This document shows, in pieces, positions 1-6,667 of a stretch of 8,987 nucleotides of DNA. Origin of the DNA: Fulvivirga aurantia. Its GTDB lineage: Bacteria > Bacteroidota > Bacteroidia > Cytophagales > Cyclobacteriaceae. The position numbers were made by a program, and so were the translations under genes. The notes under the pieces were generated by a model, which was not told the origin of the DNA, searched no databases, and saw only the letters and a program-made list of their open reading frames with translations. The first letter of the stretch is position 1. Each line of letters begins with the position of its first letter. The stretch lies in the NCBI RefSeq assembly GCF_009711475.1, contig NZ_SMMD01000808.1:1-8987 (forward strand), written 5' to 3'.

Positions 1-26
1 CGGTAGATAGTTTAAGAGACGAATAA
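1..26 (+). CDS. C-terminal end of an upstream FtsX-type ABC permease (partial)
   Basis: Reading from base 3, the codons give VDSLRDE followed by TAA at 24-26. This closely resembles the end of the next gene (VETLKDE) and the usual C-terminus of Bacteroidota FtsX/MacB permeases, NPV-[D/E/K]-[S/T]-L-[R/K]. Only seven codons are visible, so the call rests on this tail match and on the 25-bp gap to a homologous permease on the same strand, which fits a tandem permease operon. The other two forward frames hit stop codons at once (TAG at 4-6 and 8-10). The tail match could be chance. Confidence 0.55.
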
Positions 27-51
27 AACTCAATATAAAAACAGACAACAC

Positions 52-2490
52 ATGCTTAGAAACATCCTGAAAATATCTCTGAGAAACTTCATCAAAGAGC
101 GATTCTATGGCTCGATCAATATTTTTGGTTTAGCAATGGGTATTGCTGCCAGTTTGCTAATAGTGAGCTATGTAGTACACGAAACCAGCTATGACAAAGA
201 TTACAAAGATGTAGGCCGACTTTATAGAGTAAATATGACCAACATCTGGATGCCCGAGGGCGGTGTTTGGGGGTCTACCATACCGCCATTGGCAGGTGTA
301 TTAGCAACTGATTACCCAGAAATAGAAGAGGTGATGAGAATCAATACCCCAGGGGGCAATATCATGCGAGTGGAAACTCAAAATGAACCGCTGGCATTTT
401 ATGAGCAAAATATTCTAGGTGCTGACTCCAACTTTTTCTCAATATTTGATTTTCAGCTTTTGTATGGAAATCCTGAAACCGCACTAAAAGGATTAAACAA
501 AGTCGTGATTTCGAAGGAAATGGCGATTAAGTATTTTGATACTGAGCAGGCCTTGGGCAAAACCATACTTTTTGGCGAGAAAAGAACACCCTTAGAAGTT
601 ACAGCAGTTACAGCAACTCAACCGACAAACCGTCATTTTGATTTCGACTTTCTCATTTCTATAGCGACCAACCCTGCATTTAAGCAAATTAAAGACACAT
701 GGATAGCAACACAGGTAGTAACTTATGTGAAGTTGAAGCCCGAAGCATCTGCAGAACAATTAGAGCCAAAGCTGGCAGATATTGCACCGACTCATGCAGG
801 TGCCCAGATGTCTCGTTGGGGTATGGAGTACGAAAAATTTATGTCCGGCAAAGGTGATTGGGATTTTTTCTTGCAACCGGTGAGTGATATCCATCTTCAT
901 TCAACGCAGATAGGTAATCGCCTGGGATCAGTGAGTGACGGCAAGTATATGTACATATTTTCTTTTACTGCAGTCTTCATCATGCTTTTAGCTATTATTA
1001 ATTTCATCAATTTGGCTACAGCAAGAGCAGCCATAAGAGCAAAAGAGATTGGTGTGAGAAAGGCACTAGGCTCAATGAAGAGACAATTAGTAGCACAGTT
1101 CCTATTAGAGTCTGTATTGATGTGTTTTATGGCTGGCGTTATTGCGCTGGGTCTGTCTGAAGTTTTAAAAATCGGAGTCAACAGCTACATGGATTCTGTT
1201 TTCTATTTGGTCGACTGGCACAACCCATTGGCTTATGGACTCATATTTGGCTCGTTAATCATCGTGGGCATACTGGCCGGTTTGTATCCTGCCTTATACC
1301 TTACAGCTTTTAAACCAAGCAATGTGCTGAAAGGGCAGATGAAAACCGGCCAAAACTCAAAATGGTTTAGAAATACACTTGTAGTGCTACAGTTTTCTAT
1401 CTCCACAGCTTTGATGATATGTACTTTCATTGTGTATCAACAATTAGATTTTTTCAAGAATAAAGACCTCGGGTACGACAAAGAAAACATTGTTGTGGTC
1501 AACTGGGCTGATAAATTGGGCAGCCAACTGGAGCAGTTTCAAAACGAGGTACTCAATCATCCAGATGTGCTCAATGCTTCAGTAAGTTTAGATGTTATAG
1601 GTCGTGGTAGCTATGAAGATGTTTTTAGAGACAAACGTAGTGGTCATGAGCAGCCCATTGCTATGATGAAAGCTGACGAAAGGCAACTTCAAACTATGGG
1701 CATAGAGTTGCTTCATGGTCGGTTTTTTGAAAAAGGAAATGCCGCAGATAAACAGTCAGTGGTAATTAATGAGTCTACCATGAGCTTATTTGGCTACACT
1801 GAGGAAGACGTGCTTGGTCAGGTTATAACATATGCTGGTGATGATATAGGGCCTGCCACTGTAGTTGGAGTAGTAAAAGATTTCAATTTCTATTCGCTAC
1901 ACTCTCCCATTGCACCTTATCTGTTTTATCACATCGATGCGTCAATTTGGGGGAGTAGCCGTGTGCTCTCAGTAAGATCTACAGGGCAAAATACCAGAGA
2001 GCTCATTTCTTTCTTAGAAAACAAATGGAATGAGCGCGTAGACGCACCATTTGAGTTTAGTTTTCTTGATCAGGAGTATGCGGCTCAGTATCGCACAGAA
2101 GAAAATCTGGGAGTGCTCTTTGCTGTTTTTACATGTATAGCCATGGTGATCGCCTGTTTAGGACTTTTTGGTCTGGCCTCTTACACAGTAGGGCAAAAGG
2201 GTAAAGAAATTGGCATAAGAAAGGCATTGGGAGCATCAGTGACTAATATAATGTTTCAATTCAACGGTAGATTTACCAGGTTAGTACTCATTTCTTTAGT
2301 AGTGGCGCTACCTGTAGCCTGGTGGGCGATGGATAACTGGTTGGAACAGTTTGTGTATCGTATAGAAATTGCCTGGTGGGTGTTTTTGGTGGCAGCTGCT
2401 GCAGCGGTTATGATTGCATTACTCACAGTGAGTTACCAATCAATTAAAGCTGCCTTACTCAACCCCGTGGAAACCTTGAAGGACGAATAA
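52..2490 (+). CDS. FtsX/MacB-type ABC transporter permease
   Basis: An inner-membrane permease of 812 residues, the usual length for duplicated FtsX-type permeases in Bacteroidota. TM1 is at about 21-42 and is followed by a large periplasmic MacB-like domain (about 45-290). TM2-TM4 lie at about 300-322, 347-370 and 392-416. TM5 at about 440-462 starts the second half, with a second periplasmic domain (about 465-680) and TM6-TM8 at about 685-710, 743-762 and 773-795. The cytoplasmic motif KEIGVRKALGS (331-341) recurs as KEIGIRKALGAS (718-729). These are the FtsX-fold coupling segments expected to contact an ATPase, and their repetition shows internal duplication. There is no ATPase domain, so a separate ATPase is needed; the gene at 3918 is the obvious candidate. 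The ATG lacks a Shine-Dalgarno sequence. By family, such permeases transmit ATPase motion to periplasmic partners (MacB-like mechanotransmission); the substrate cannot be inferred. Confidence 0.93.
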   Translation: MLRNILKISLRNFIKERFYGSINIFGLAMGIAASLLIVSYVVHETSYDKDYKDVGRLYRVNMTNIWMPEGGVWGSTIPPLAGVLATDYPEIEEVMRINTPGGNIMRVETQNEPLAFYEQNILGADSNFFSIFDFQLLYGNPETALKGLNKVVISKEMAIKYFDTEQALGKTILFGEKRTPLEVTAVTATQPTNRHFDFDFLISIATNPAFKQIKDTWIATQVVTYVKLKPEASAEQLEPKLADIAPTHAGAQMSRWGMEYEKFMSGKGDWDFFLQPVSDIHLHSTQIGNRLGSVSDGKYMYIFSFTAVFIMLLAIINFINLATARAAIRAKEIGVRKALGSMKRQLVAQFLLESVLMCFMAGVIALGLSEVLKIGVNSYMDSVFYLVDWHNPLAYGLIFGSLIIVGILAGLYPALYLTAFKPSNVLKGQMKTGQNSKWFRNTLVVLQFSISTALMICTFIVYQQLDFFKNKDLGYDKENIVVVNWADKLGSQLEQFQNEVLNHPDVLNASVSLDVIGRGSYEDVFRDKRSGHEQPIAMMKADERQLQTMGIELLHGRFFEKGNAADKQSVVINESTMSLFGYTEEDVLGQVITYAGDDIGPATVVGVVKDFNFYSLHSPIAPYLFYHIDASIWGSSRVLSVRSTGQNTRELISFLENKWNERVDAPFEFSFLDQEYAAQYRTEENLGVLFAVFTCIAMVIACLGLFGLASYTVGQKGKEIGIRKALGASVTNIMFQFNGRFTRLVLISLVVALPVAWWAMDNWLEQFVYRIEIAWWVFLVAAAAAVMIALLTVSYQSIKAALLNPVETLKDE

Positions 2491-2494
2491 TACC

Positions 2495-3715
2495 TTACTC
2501 CCTATTTCTATAAATTTTGAAAAAATCTGCCAATAGCTGACTGGTATAACGACCACCTCGATTGGATAAGATACAAATACCTACGTCATCGGCTTTGCTG
2601 AAACCGATGGCACTTTTGTATCCGTTTACATAGCCACCGTGATAAACAATGGTATCCGAAGGATACTCAACTATACGCCATCCTAGGCCATAGTGTCCGC
2701 GTCTGGGTCTCTCTAGCCTACCTAGATAAGAATTTTTCACAGAAGTTACTACATGTGGCTCATGCAGATCGGCAAGGAGGTTATGCGAGAGTACATCAGG
2801 CCGATGACCCATCACAGCCTGTAGCCATTTGCCCATGTCATCGATGCTGGCATTGATTCCGCCCGCAGCACTTGCATTGTAGTAAGTGGGCCTTATTTTA
2901 CCTACATGGGTGCCAAGTCTGCTGTAGTAATGAGGTAAAGCCACATTTTCTGCTTCACTTATCGATTTATAATCAATAGAAGCTGTGTGCATACCCAAAG
3001 GTTTAAAAATGCGCTCATGCATGAGTGTGTTAAAGGAGCAATAGGTCTGCGATTGTAGTACTTGTTCGATTAGACTATAGGCTACATTCTGATAAGAGTG
3101 AATCGCTCCGGGATTTCTGGAAAGCCTAAGTGCTTGAAGCTCTTCGAGCATCTGCCCCAGCGGCATGCCATCTTCTATAAGGGTAGAATACGCTTGGTAA
3201 GGGTAGCCGGAAGTGTGAGAAAGTATATGCTCTACTGTGATGCTGTCAGCAAATTCTATTGGGTTTACATGATAGTCAGGCAAGTATCGGGTAATGGGTG
3301 CCTTCCAATCTATAAAGCCGTCTTGCTCCAGAAGCCCGGCAAGACTTGAAGCAAAGCCTTTAGACACAGAGCCAATTCTAAAAATTGTAGATGTAGTTAC
3401 AGGACTGTGAGTTTTTACATTGGCAAAACCAAAGCCTTTCTTGTAGATGATTTCACCCTCTTTTACAATTACAATGGCTGTGCCGGGTATGTTATACCTG
3501 TCTTTTAGGTATAAAACATGATTTTCCATTTCGCATAAAAATGAAGAATCGTTTCGTTCAAACCGTACGTCATCACCACCAATGATCTCAGGTTGAGGCA
3601 AAGGATGCACCTCCAGATCGGCTACACGGTTTTCGGATATTTTGTAATAGCCAAACCAAGCGCCTACTGTAAGTAGGAGGGTTAGAGAGAGTATGATTAA
3701 AAGGTTTTTTCGCAA
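2495..3715 (-). CDS. Membrane-anchored serine hydrolase, beta-lactamase (class C/PBP-like) family
   Basis: A 406-residue protein of the Beta-lactamase (Pfam Beta-lactamase, AmpC/EstB/DD-peptidase-like) superfamily. Residues 1-24 are a basic-hydrophobic signal peptide or anchor (RKNLLIILSLTLLLTVGAWF), so the catalytic domain should be periplasmic. Visible motifs are SxxK as S116-V-S-K119 (nucleophile and general base), LSHTSG (165-170), YxN as Y208-Q-N210, and HGG at 359-361 in place of the KTG triad. HxG is usual in esterase and peptidase members, so the substrate (peptide, ester or beta-lactam) is undecided. The only usable start that keeps the signal sequence is TTG (3713-3715): an in-frame stop lies 27 nt upstream and the first ATG is codon 63. 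A -7-like element sits just before this start. The gene converges on the permease with 4 bp between stops and is divergent from the ATPase gene. Confidence 0.9.
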   Translation of the reverse strand: MRKNLLIILSLTLLLTVGAWFGYYKISENRVADLEVHPLPQPEIIGGDDVRFERNDSSFLCEMENHVLYLKDRYNIPGTAIVIVKEGEIIYKKGFGFANVKTHSPVTTSTIFRIGSVSKGFASSLAGLLEQDGFIDWKAPITRYLPDYHVNPIEFADSITVEHILSHTSGYPYQAYSTLIEDGMPLGQMLEELQALRLSRNPGAIHSYQNVAYSLIEQVLQSQTYCSFNTLMHERIFKPLGMHTASIDYKSISEAENVALPHYYSRLGTHVGKIRPTYYNASAAGGINASIDDMGKWLQAVMGHRPDVLSHNLLADLHEPHVVTSVKNSYLGRLERPRRGHYGLGWRIVEYPSDTIVYHGGYVNGYKSAIGFSKADDVGICILSNRGGRYTSQLLADFFKIYRNRE

Positions 3716-3723
3716 ATCGGCTT

Positions 3724-3731
3724 CAAAGCTA
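3724..3731 (-). promoter_or_regulatory. Bacteroidota -7 promoter element for the hydrolase
   Basis: On the minus strand this reads TAGCTTTG, an exact match to the Bacteroidota primary-sigma -7 consensus TAnnTTTG. It ends 8 nt before the TTG start codon, so transcription would begin at or within a few bases of that codon. No convincing -33 TTG is present at the expected distance, which lowers confidence. Confidence 0.4.
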
Positions 3732-3755
3732 GTATATAATTATTGCATTTTCATA

Positions 3756-3771
3756 TGTCCGATATCAGACA
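3756..3771. promoter_or_regulatory. Palindromic operator, candidate activator site 1
   Basis: TGTCCGATATCAGACA is an inverted repeat matching at 14 of 16 positions (TGTC-GATATC-GACA) with its centre at 3763.5. It lies about 115 bp upstream of the predicted start of the ATPase transcript, a typical position for a sigma-54 enhancer-binding protein site. It is also only about 40 bp upstream of the predicted hydrolase start, so it could influence both genes. The binding protein is not in this window. Confidence 0.5.
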
Positions 3772-3776
3772 CCACA

Positions 3777-3790
3777 TTCCAATAGCGGAC
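3777..3790. promoter_or_regulatory. Second, related dyad, candidate activator site 2
   Basis: TTCCAATAGCGGAC shares the frame TCC-N6-[A/G]GAC and the internal ATA with the first dyad (10 of 15 aligned positions). Its dyad centre, 3783.5, is 20 bp from that of site 1, close to two helical turns, so two dimers could bind the same face of the DNA. Its own symmetry is weak (TCC/GGA), so it is less certain than site 1. Confidence 0.38.
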
Positions 3791-3853
3791 GGAAACGATC
3801 ACTTAGACTAACGCTATTATACCTTAAAATCGTATTTAGTGCTGTTTTGTTTA

Positions 3854-3871
3854 TTGGCATACTTATTGGCA
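3854..3871 (+). promoter_or_regulatory. Sigma-54-like -24/-12 promoter for the ATPase-tolC operon
   Basis: TTGGCATACTTATTGGCA resembles the sigma-54 consensus TGGCAC-N5-TTGCW. The -24 half (TTGGCAT) fits well. The -12 half reads TTGGCA instead of TTGCA, so either the C of the GC is replaced or the spacing is one base too long. It can also be seen as a 12-bp direct repeat of TTGGCA. Transcription would start near 3881, leaving a leader of about 37 nt. No TAnnTTTG element is visible before this operon, which favours an alternative sigma factor. Confidence 0.42.
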
Positions 3872-3917
3872 AATTGAATCCGAAATCAGAATTGCTTACT
3901 TATACAGCCTAAGAAAT

Positions 3918-4607
3918 ATGATAAAACTTAAAGATGTAGATAAATATGTAGACTCCCGGTTTCAGCGCACGTTCATCCTCAAGGGTGTAGATCTTGAAGT
4001 TGAGCAGGGAGAATTTGTAACTATCATGGGCCCAAGTGGCGCAGGTAAGTCTACGATAATGAACATCATCGGCATGCTTGACGAACCCTCGCAGGGAGAG
4101 TATTACTTCTTCGATGAGCCGGTGCATAAAATGAAAGAACGCAAGAAGTCTGAAATGCACAAACACTACATCGGATTCATTTTTCAGGCCTACCATCTGA
4201 TTGACGAACTCACTGTTTATGAAAACATCGAAACTCCACTACTTTATAAAGGTGTAAAAGGTGCCCAGAGAAAAAGCATGGTAGCAGAAATGCTCGATCG
4301 CTTTCAGATGGTAGCTAAAAAAGACCTTTTTCCTGAGCAACTGTCTGGAGGTCAGCAGCAGTTGGTAGGAGTAGCAAGAGCGATTATAGGTCAGCCCAAA
4401 CTTTTATTGGCCGATGAGCCTACGGGTAATCTACATTCAGAACAAGGTGATGAGATCATGAATATCTTTAAAAAGCTCAATGAAGAAGGTATGACGATCA
4501 TCCAGGTTACACACTCTGAGCATTGTGCTTCATATAGCAATCGTGTTGTAAAACTGGTAGATGGTGCCGTAGAGTCTGATACCAAAAAAGAGATAGTAAA
4601 AAGTTAA
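3918..4607 (+). CDS. ABC transporter ATP-binding protein (MacB/LolD-like family)
   Basis: A 229-residue cytoplasmic ATPase of the family that pairs with FtsX-type permeases. Walker A is GPSGAGKST (38-46), the Q-loop glutamine is Q90, the signature is LSGGQ (132-136), Walker B is LLLADE with catalytic Glu157, and the switch histidine is H199 (QVTHS), so it should hydrolyse ATP. Two positions differ from the common MacB/LolD pattern. The signature continues QQLV where QQRV is usual, and the D-loop reads NLHS (161-164) instead of NLDS, with His replacing the conserved Asp. From memory this variant recurs in a Bacteroidota subfamily. The start is ATG with only a weak purine stretch (AAGAAA) before it. 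A gap of 25 bp separates it from the TolC gene, so the two are probably cotranscribed. Its likely partner is the permease at 52-2490. Confidence 0.93.
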   Translation: MIKLKDVDKYVDSRFQRTFILKGVDLEVEQGEFVTIMGPSGAGKSTIMNIIGMLDEPSQGEYYFFDEPVHKMKERKKSEMHKHYIGFIFQAYHLIDELTVYENIETPLLYKGVKGAQRKSMVAEMLDRFQMVAKKDLFPEQLSGGQQQLVGVARAIIGQPKLLLADEPTGNLHSEQGDEIMNIFKKLNEEGMTIIQVTHSEHCASYSNRVVKLVDGAVESDTKKEIVKS

Positions 4608-4632
4608 ACTTTTCAAAATAGATAGGAATACA

Positions 4633-5973
4633 ATGAGAAAAATCATCATCGGTTTTTTCGCAACAGTGTTATGCAGTGCTTCTTTTGGTCAGGAAGTGAG
4701 CCAGCTTACATTCTCTGAAGCAGTACAAATTGCTTTGAAGAATAATGTGAATCTGAAACAACAGCGCAATCAATTAAGTGCTTCATCAATGCAGAAGACG
4801 TCTAATCTGGCAAGATTAGGCCCATCAGTAACAGTAAATGGTAACTTAGGTAGAAATGAGGGAAACTCATTCAACCAGCAGGAGGGCCGTGTAGTAAATG
4901 GGGTAGTTGACTTTATGAGTGGATCATTAAACGCAAACATGGTATTGTTTAATGGTATGAACAGGTTTAACGCTTATAAACAATCTCAAAGTCAATTAGA
5001 GTCTCAGATATACACCATAGAGCGTACCAATCAGGATGTTATACAACTTGTATCTTTACAGTTTTTGCAGTGTTTGTTAGATCAGGAATTACTGAGTATT
5101 GATAAGGGCAATTTAGAAGCTCAGACAAAACAGCTGGAGCAGATTACTGCACAGGTGGATGCAGGATCCAGAGCAAAAGTGGATGTTTATAACCAGGAGT
5201 TTCAGGTAAAAAATGCCGAACTGGCTGTTTTGAGATCACAGATTAGATTAAGAAACGATAAAGCATTGCTTGCCCAAACCTTGCAAATAGATGCGCAATC
5301 AGACTTTGAAGTTTTGGAGCCTAGTTGGGATGTGAATGAAATATCGATGTCTGAAATGCAGCTTGAGGAACTATATAATATAGCACAAAAGAATCGAGCA
5401 GATTATCAGAGAGCATTAGCAGACGAATCTGCGGCAAAATTTGGCTATCAATCTCAAAACGGAAGATATTACCCATCAATCACCGCGTTTTTCTCATACG
5501 GATCGCAGTATAATGATGTAAAGGGTTTTAATAGTCGTTCTTTTGATCAGCAATTTTTTGAAGATAACCTTCAGACAACGTATGGTTTATCTTTTAACAT
5601 CCCTATTTTTTCCGGCTTTCAGACTCGATCTGCTACAGTGCAGACCAGAGTGAACTATGAAAACGCAAAGCTTGATGTGGAGAATACAGAAACCATTGTA
5701 GAGTCAGATGTTCTAAGGGCTTATCAGAGCTACCAAGATGCAATAACAAACTATCAAGCGTCAAAATCACAGTTAGAAGCTGCTCAGGTTTCTTTTAATT
5801 TGGAGCAAGAGAGGTATAAGTTGGGGATTTCTGATTTAGTTCAATTTACTCAAGCCAATCAGGCTTTAGTAGGTGCAAAAGCTGATTTAGCGCAGTCTAG
5901 TTATACATTGCTGTTTCAGGACACACTTCTGCAATATGCCATAGGCACACTCAAATTTGAAGACATACCTTAG
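4633..5973 (+). CDS. TolC-family outer-membrane efflux protein
   Basis: A 446-residue outer-membrane channel protein, normal length for the family. A signal peptide covers about residues 1-19, with likely cleavage after SASFG. Cys14 is preceded by VL rather than a lipobox, so it is probably not a lipoprotein. The body contains the two OEP repeats (about 25-225 and 240-440). Each carries a long helical hairpin with the family's Gly-rich turn: VDAGSRAKVDVYNQ at 175-188, and YKLGISDLVQFTQANQ at 395-410. Aromatic-rich beta segments occur near 66-110 and 278-330. The C-terminus QYAIGTL (434-440) is typical. By family it forms a trimeric exit duct joined to a periplasmic adaptor and an inner-membrane pump; no adaptor gene is present here. 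AGGA at 4624-4627, 5 nt before ATG, is one of the few Shine-Dalgarno-like sites in the window. Confidence 0.94.
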   Translation: MRKIIIGFFATVLCSASFGQEVSQLTFSEAVQIALKNNVNLKQQRNQLSASSMQKTSNLARLGPSVTVNGNLGRNEGNSFNQQEGRVVNGVVDFMSGSLNANMVLFNGMNRFNAYKQSQSQLESQIYTIERTNQDVIQLVSLQFLQCLLDQELLSIDKGNLEAQTKQLEQITAQVDAGSRAKVDVYNQEFQVKNAELAVLRSQIRLRNDKALLAQTLQIDAQSDFEVLEPSWDVNEISMSEMQLEELYNIAQKNRADYQRALADESAAKFGYQSQNGRYYPSITAFFSYGSQYNDVKGFNSRSFDQQFFEDNLQTTYGLSFNIPIFSGFQTRSATVQTRVNYENAKLDVENTETIVESDVLRAYQSYQDAITNYQASKSQLEAAQVSFNLEQERYKLGISDLVQFTQANQALVGAKADLAQSSYTLLFQDTLLQYAIGTLKFEDIP

Positions 5974-6075
5974 AGGTTGCTGCAGTAATAATGTAATGTT
6001 CCTTTTAGTACTTTCTGACGCCAATTTGCTTGTGTGAGAGCTTGCGAAAATGCCTTAAACAAATTAACTTAAGGT

Positions 6076-6516
6076 ATGCACTACCTGGTATATACAAGCA
6101 TAGCTAAAGGCAACCCTAGCGAGCGTGACCTGGAGACTCTATTGTTTCAAAGTCAGAGAAACAATTCAAGGGTAAACATCACCGGTTTATTGCTCTATGT
6201 AGATGGTAAATTTGTTCAGGTATTGGAGGGAGAAAAACGAAAAGTTCAGCAACTCTATAAAGTGATCAAGAAAGACGATCGTCATAGAGATGTAAATCTG
6301 ATCATTGATGGTGAAAAGGAGGAGCGTGATTATTCCGGCTGGTACATGGGCTATCGCTCAATAATGCCGGAGGAGGTGATGAGTAAACTAGGTTATCGAG
6401 ATCCGGAGGCCTGGTTTCGTAGCCATAAGCTCACCAAAGAAAGTCACGTTTCAGAGCTTTTTATGCGACTTTTCTTCGATAAGAATTTTAATAATCTAAC
6501 TCCTGAGCCTCAATAA
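6076..6516 (+). CDS. Short BLUF-domain blue-light photoreceptor
   Basis: A 146-residue soluble protein consisting of one BLUF domain (about 2-93) plus a C-terminal extension of about 50 residues, the PixD/Slr1694-like short layout without an output enzyme domain. BLUF proteins bind FAD and change a hydrogen-bond network on blue light. The expected residues line up with Slr1694 numbering by a shift of two: Tyr6 (Y8), Asn29/Asn30 (N31/N32), Gln48 (Q50), Trp89 (W91) and Met91 (M93). The core motif NITGLLLYVDGKFVQVLEG (34-52) is canonical. All photochemically important positions are kept, so it is probably photoactive. Signalling should occur through a partner protein, which is not identifiable here. 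The gene follows tolC by 102 bp on the same strand. The ATG is preceded closely by AAGG (6071-6074), which lies in a small inverted repeat. Confidence 0.95.
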   Translation: MHYLVYTSIAKGNPSERDLETLLFQSQRNNSRVNITGLLLYVDGKFVQVLEGEKRKVQQLYKVIKKDDRHRDVNLIIDGEKEERDYSGWYMGYRSIMPEEVMSKLGYRDPEAWFRSHKLTKESHVSELFMRLFFDKNFNNLTPEPQ

Positions 6517-6529
6517 GTTATTGCCTATT

Positions 6530-6551
6530 ACTCTATAGCTATCTGTAGAGT
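6530..6551 (+). other. Stem-loop after the BLUF gene, possible weak terminator
   Basis: ACTCTATAG (6530-6538) pairs with CTGTAGAGT (6543-6551) to give a 9-bp stem with one G-U pair and a 4-nt loop. It begins 13 nt after the BLUF stop codon, where a transcript end is expected before the rpsA promoter. No T-tract follows, so it is not a standard intrinsic terminator. It may instead stabilise the mRNA 3' end. Confidence 0.35.
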
Positions 6552-6594
6552 TGCTCTCTTGTGATATTTCCTTCCTTATTAAAATAAAAATTAC

Positions 6595-6602
6595 TAACTT
6601 TG
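6595..6602 (+). promoter_or_regulatory. Bacteroidota -7 promoter element of rpsA
   Basis: TAACTTTG is an exact match to the Bacteroidota -7 consensus TAnnTTTG and is preceded by an A/T-rich spacer. The -33 TTG is poor (TTCC near 6571-6574). Transcription would start near 6608-6610, giving an rpsA leader of about 110 nt. A small GC-rich dyad (6603-6622) overlaps the predicted start and so would be only partly transcribed. Confidence 0.6.
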
Positions 6603-6625
6603 CGCTCCCGTTCGGGTGAGCGGGG

Positions 6626-6649
6626 TTGTTGGCGTAAAACAGCCGGCAA
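6626..6649 (+). ncRNA. Hairpin in the rpsA 5' leader
   Basis: TTGTTGGC (6626-6633) pairs with GCCGGCAA (6642-6649) in an 8-bp stem with two G-U pairs, closing the A-rich 8-nt loop GTAAAACA. It lies within the predicted leader, upstream of the pseudoknot candidate, separated by a short A/T-rich single-stranded stretch. Such A/U-rich gaps between stems are favoured by S1. Confidence 0.4.
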
Positions 6650-6667
6650 GCAATTATTAATAAAATT

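Noticed and set aside
897..1430. Two reverse open frames (94 and 65 codons) opposite the permease
   Set aside because: Antisense of transmembrane segments, which read as open because of codon composition. No motifs or start signals.
3098..3349. 83-codon forward open frame inside the hydrolase
   Set aside because: Antisense of the SxxK-to-YxN region of the hydrolase, with no family resemblance.
3909..4196. 95-codon reverse open frame opposite the ATPase gene
   Set aside because: Antisense of the Walker A region with no domain signature, and it overlaps a certain gene.
6603..6622. GC-rich stem (CGCTC/GAGCG) considered as a third leader hairpin
   Set aside because: The predicted transcript start falls within it, so the 5' arm would probably not be in the RNA.
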